Origin: Hormiphora californensis
Lineage: Eukaryota > Ctenophora > Tentaculata > Cydippida > Pleurobrachiidae
Direction of reading: 5' to 3'
Length of the DNA stretch: 64,000 bases
Assembly (NCBI GenBank): GCA_020137815.1
Contig: CM035356.1
Location: forward strand, 2,815,052 to 2,879,051
Below are positions 62,481 through 64,000 of the stretch, piece after piece. The notes beneath the pieces were generated by a model. It worked only from the letters and a program-made list of their open reading frames with translations, was not told the origin of the DNA and did not search any database. Each line of letters starts with the position of its first letter. Position 1 is the first letter of the stretch. The position numbers were made by a program, and so were the translations under genes.

Positions 62481-63196
62481 TAGTGCCTATAATGTTTGTG
62501 TTGTTCAAACATGTACGGACTATGTAATTGTGAGGGAGGGATCAGACACCACCCCCCCCCCCACTCCACAGCAAATTAACTAGACGATAGCTTCAATAGC
62601 CAGTAATTTCTATCCTTTGCTAGTCCCGGAACCGGGCCATATAATAACCGTAGTTTGTAAAATGAGGAGCATAGGTGCCGCGAATATACGATAAATTATG
62701 GAAAACTGTCAGGACATAAAATGCTAGGGTACAGATAAGAGAGAGAGATAAGATTTCTAGGCACCATGGACGGCCCCATGAAAACATCTAGATGTAATAT
62801 GACGTCATTTCGTAAACGTTTTCTTGTCTGGCTTTGTAGTACGCTAACTTTGCCGGTCACCGCTCCCAGGAACTTCAAGTTCGAAATCGCATGAAAATAA
62901 CATGAAAAGACGCTCACTGAGCCACTGATGGTGTAACGCGGACGTTCCCTACTACAATACCCCCCCCCCCCCCCCGAGTGTCCACAAGGTTTTAGTATGT
63001 AATAACATTCCCTGTAGTGTTCCCTATAGTTAATTTACACACAAAAGTCTCCCATCAACACACAATTTTGGCTCCAGTGTCTGATGTTTGATCCTCTATA
63101 CTGTCTGTCTAGTATACATAGTATATATCGAGATTCCAATTAGCTACTAACTAATTAGTAATTACCAATTAGCTACTAACTAATTACTAATTAGTC
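62481..63196. other. Intergenic region, no supported gene
   Basis: It holds poly-C runs at 62550 and 62960 and a short TAGCTACTAACTAATTA repeat at 63141-63193 just before the membrane-protein start. Confidence 0.5.
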
Positions 63197-63315
63197 ATGT
63201 CTCACAACCAGATTTACCAGCCGTTTTACATAAAGTTCTTGGTGTTCATTATAATTGTGGGGATCACGTTCATTGGAGGATGTTTTATTGTCGCGGTCTA
63301 CCAGAATGATGATTG
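63197..63315 (+). CDS. First exon of a membrane protein, partial
   Basis: ATG at 63197 opens MSHNQIYQPFYIKFLVFIIIV and continues GITFIGGCFIVAVYQNDDW to a GTAAGT donor at 63316. A short hydrophilic start and about 25 hydrophobic residues make a signal anchor (single-pass membrane segment). Two unpaired bases remain for the next exon, which was not found before the window end. The family is unknown. Confidence 0.6.
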
Positions 63316-63532
63316 GTAAGTATTAACATGGTTGATGGTGCACATGGGCTGCCATTTGTTGGCTTTTCCCTTGCTTATAGGTAGATTCTCATGATTCTGT
63401 GTGCATGTGACTGGGGATGATGTACTAATCTGTTATAGCATGATTTTAGACAACACAAAAAACACCTCATATATATCAGCTGTTGTAACTTATAGTTTTA
63501 ATCAGTTAGATTATTCCTCCTGCTCTCCCTTG

Positions 63533-64000
63533 CTAAGCTTGGGGTATGCGTTCCATGTGGACACTCCACACATAGTTCTTGATCTTCCTGTCGAACCGGA
63601 CGTATCCTTGGTCTCCCCATCGAGTACCCCAGGAGTTCTTGATCTCCCAGAAGTCGGGGGTGTATCCAGGTAACAGGCCATGGCGTGATGAGGGGTCCTT
63701 CCACAGTTGTTGATAGATAGAACTCCGCTCTTGTAGTAGTTGAACCCTCCCTTGATCTCAAATGCCATGGCGACAGGTCCCTTGCTCGAGGCCGGTGGCG
63801 AGAGCGGCGTCTCCAGCTGGTCTTGGCAGGTACCAGTGAACTTGACTCCGGTAGAGGCCGTTGGGTTTGCTGGCTCCCTGGCACCTGCCGGATCGAGCAG
63901 TGTATTTGTAGTCGGAGAGAAGGGCAAGCCTCTGTTTGGACAGAACCTTGTTGTAGGCATCCCAATACCATCCACCGTCGCAGCCATCTCGACCTGTGAG
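63533..64000 (-). pseudogene. Papain-family (cathepsin-like) protease, 3' part with frame breaks
   Basis: The minus strand read from 64000 downward gives DGCDGGWYWDAYNKVL and YKYTARSGRCQG in one frame, as in the CDGG...Y region of cathepsins. A second frame gives VKFTG, GPVAMAFEIKGGFNYYKSGV and PHHAMA, which includes the catalytic His. The first frame then returns with YTPDFWEIKNSWGTRWGDQG, carrying the catalytic Asn in KNSWG. It ends at TAG 63533-63535. At least two small indels are needed to join these, around 63850 and 63670. The active-site Cys lies beyond the window. It is either a decaying copy or a functional gene with assembly errors, since the protein motifs are well preserved. Confidence 0.75.

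Noticed and set aside
61065-62527. Open frames of more than 430 codons in several frames of the 25-bp repeat
   Set aside because: All frames on both strands are open because the unit lacks stops. No splice or start context was found.

Overview
The window is eukaryotic nuclear DNA, most likely from an invertebrate animal with a compact, intron-rich genome. Genes are split by GT-AG introns, mostly about 80-500 bp. The recognisable products are animal or eukaryotic: a SynGAP/RASAL-type RasGAP, Maelstrom-type HMG-box proteins, a Rho-like GTPase, a fucolectin/discoidin-like secreted protein, an F-box/LRR protein and a papain-family protease. Long CT/GA microsatellites, many short inverted-repeat elements and a Penelope-type retroelement fragment fill the spaces. 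The gene mix and short introns would fit a sponge, but the phylum cannot be fixed from the sequence alone.

Layout: 1-640 is a partial copy of an interspersed repeat. 683-1411 holds three exons of a YqaJ-type nuclease-like gene, cut by a 100-N gap and poor-quality sequence. 3948-4457 is an inverted-repeat element, and 5012-5452 is a 30-bp minisatellite. 6207-16461 is a 17-exon RasGAP gene (+). Its 4-kb tenth intron contains a small secreted-protein gene (-, 10677-11718) and the start of a fucolectin-like gene (+, 12579-13249). 19272-23478 is an unrecognised minus-strand gene with a Penelope-like fragment (+, 21778-22653) in its first intron. 23693-24280 is a single-exon Rho-like GTPase (-).

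25340-37017 carries three Maelstrom-type genes in tandem on the plus strand, the most striking feature of the window. Each has an HMG-box-like N-terminus, a Mael domain and a low-complexity tail. They are related but strongly diverged. 37284-38116 is a second small secreted-protein gene (-). 41219-60.7 kb is an F-box/leucine-rich-repeat gene (+). Its 13.7-kb eighth intron contains repeats, two tandem Helitron-like elements, a minus-strand two-exon gene with a Regnase-like UBA domain (50746-52992) and a block of unreliable homopolymer-rich sequence (about 55.1-57.1 kb). 61186-62480 is a 25-bp, G-free minisatellite. 63197-63315 is the first exon of a membrane protein (+), and 63533-64000 is the 3' end of a frameshifted cathepsin-like gene (-).

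Three themes recur. Minisatellites often sit exactly on splice junctions and copy the splice signal. Several otherwise good genes show single-base frameshifts, some in homopolymers, that look like assembly errors or early decay. Families of short inverted-repeat elements with shared termini are scattered through introns and intergenic DNA. All exon models are hand-built from splice signals, reading-frame phase and family resemblance, without transcript data or database searches.
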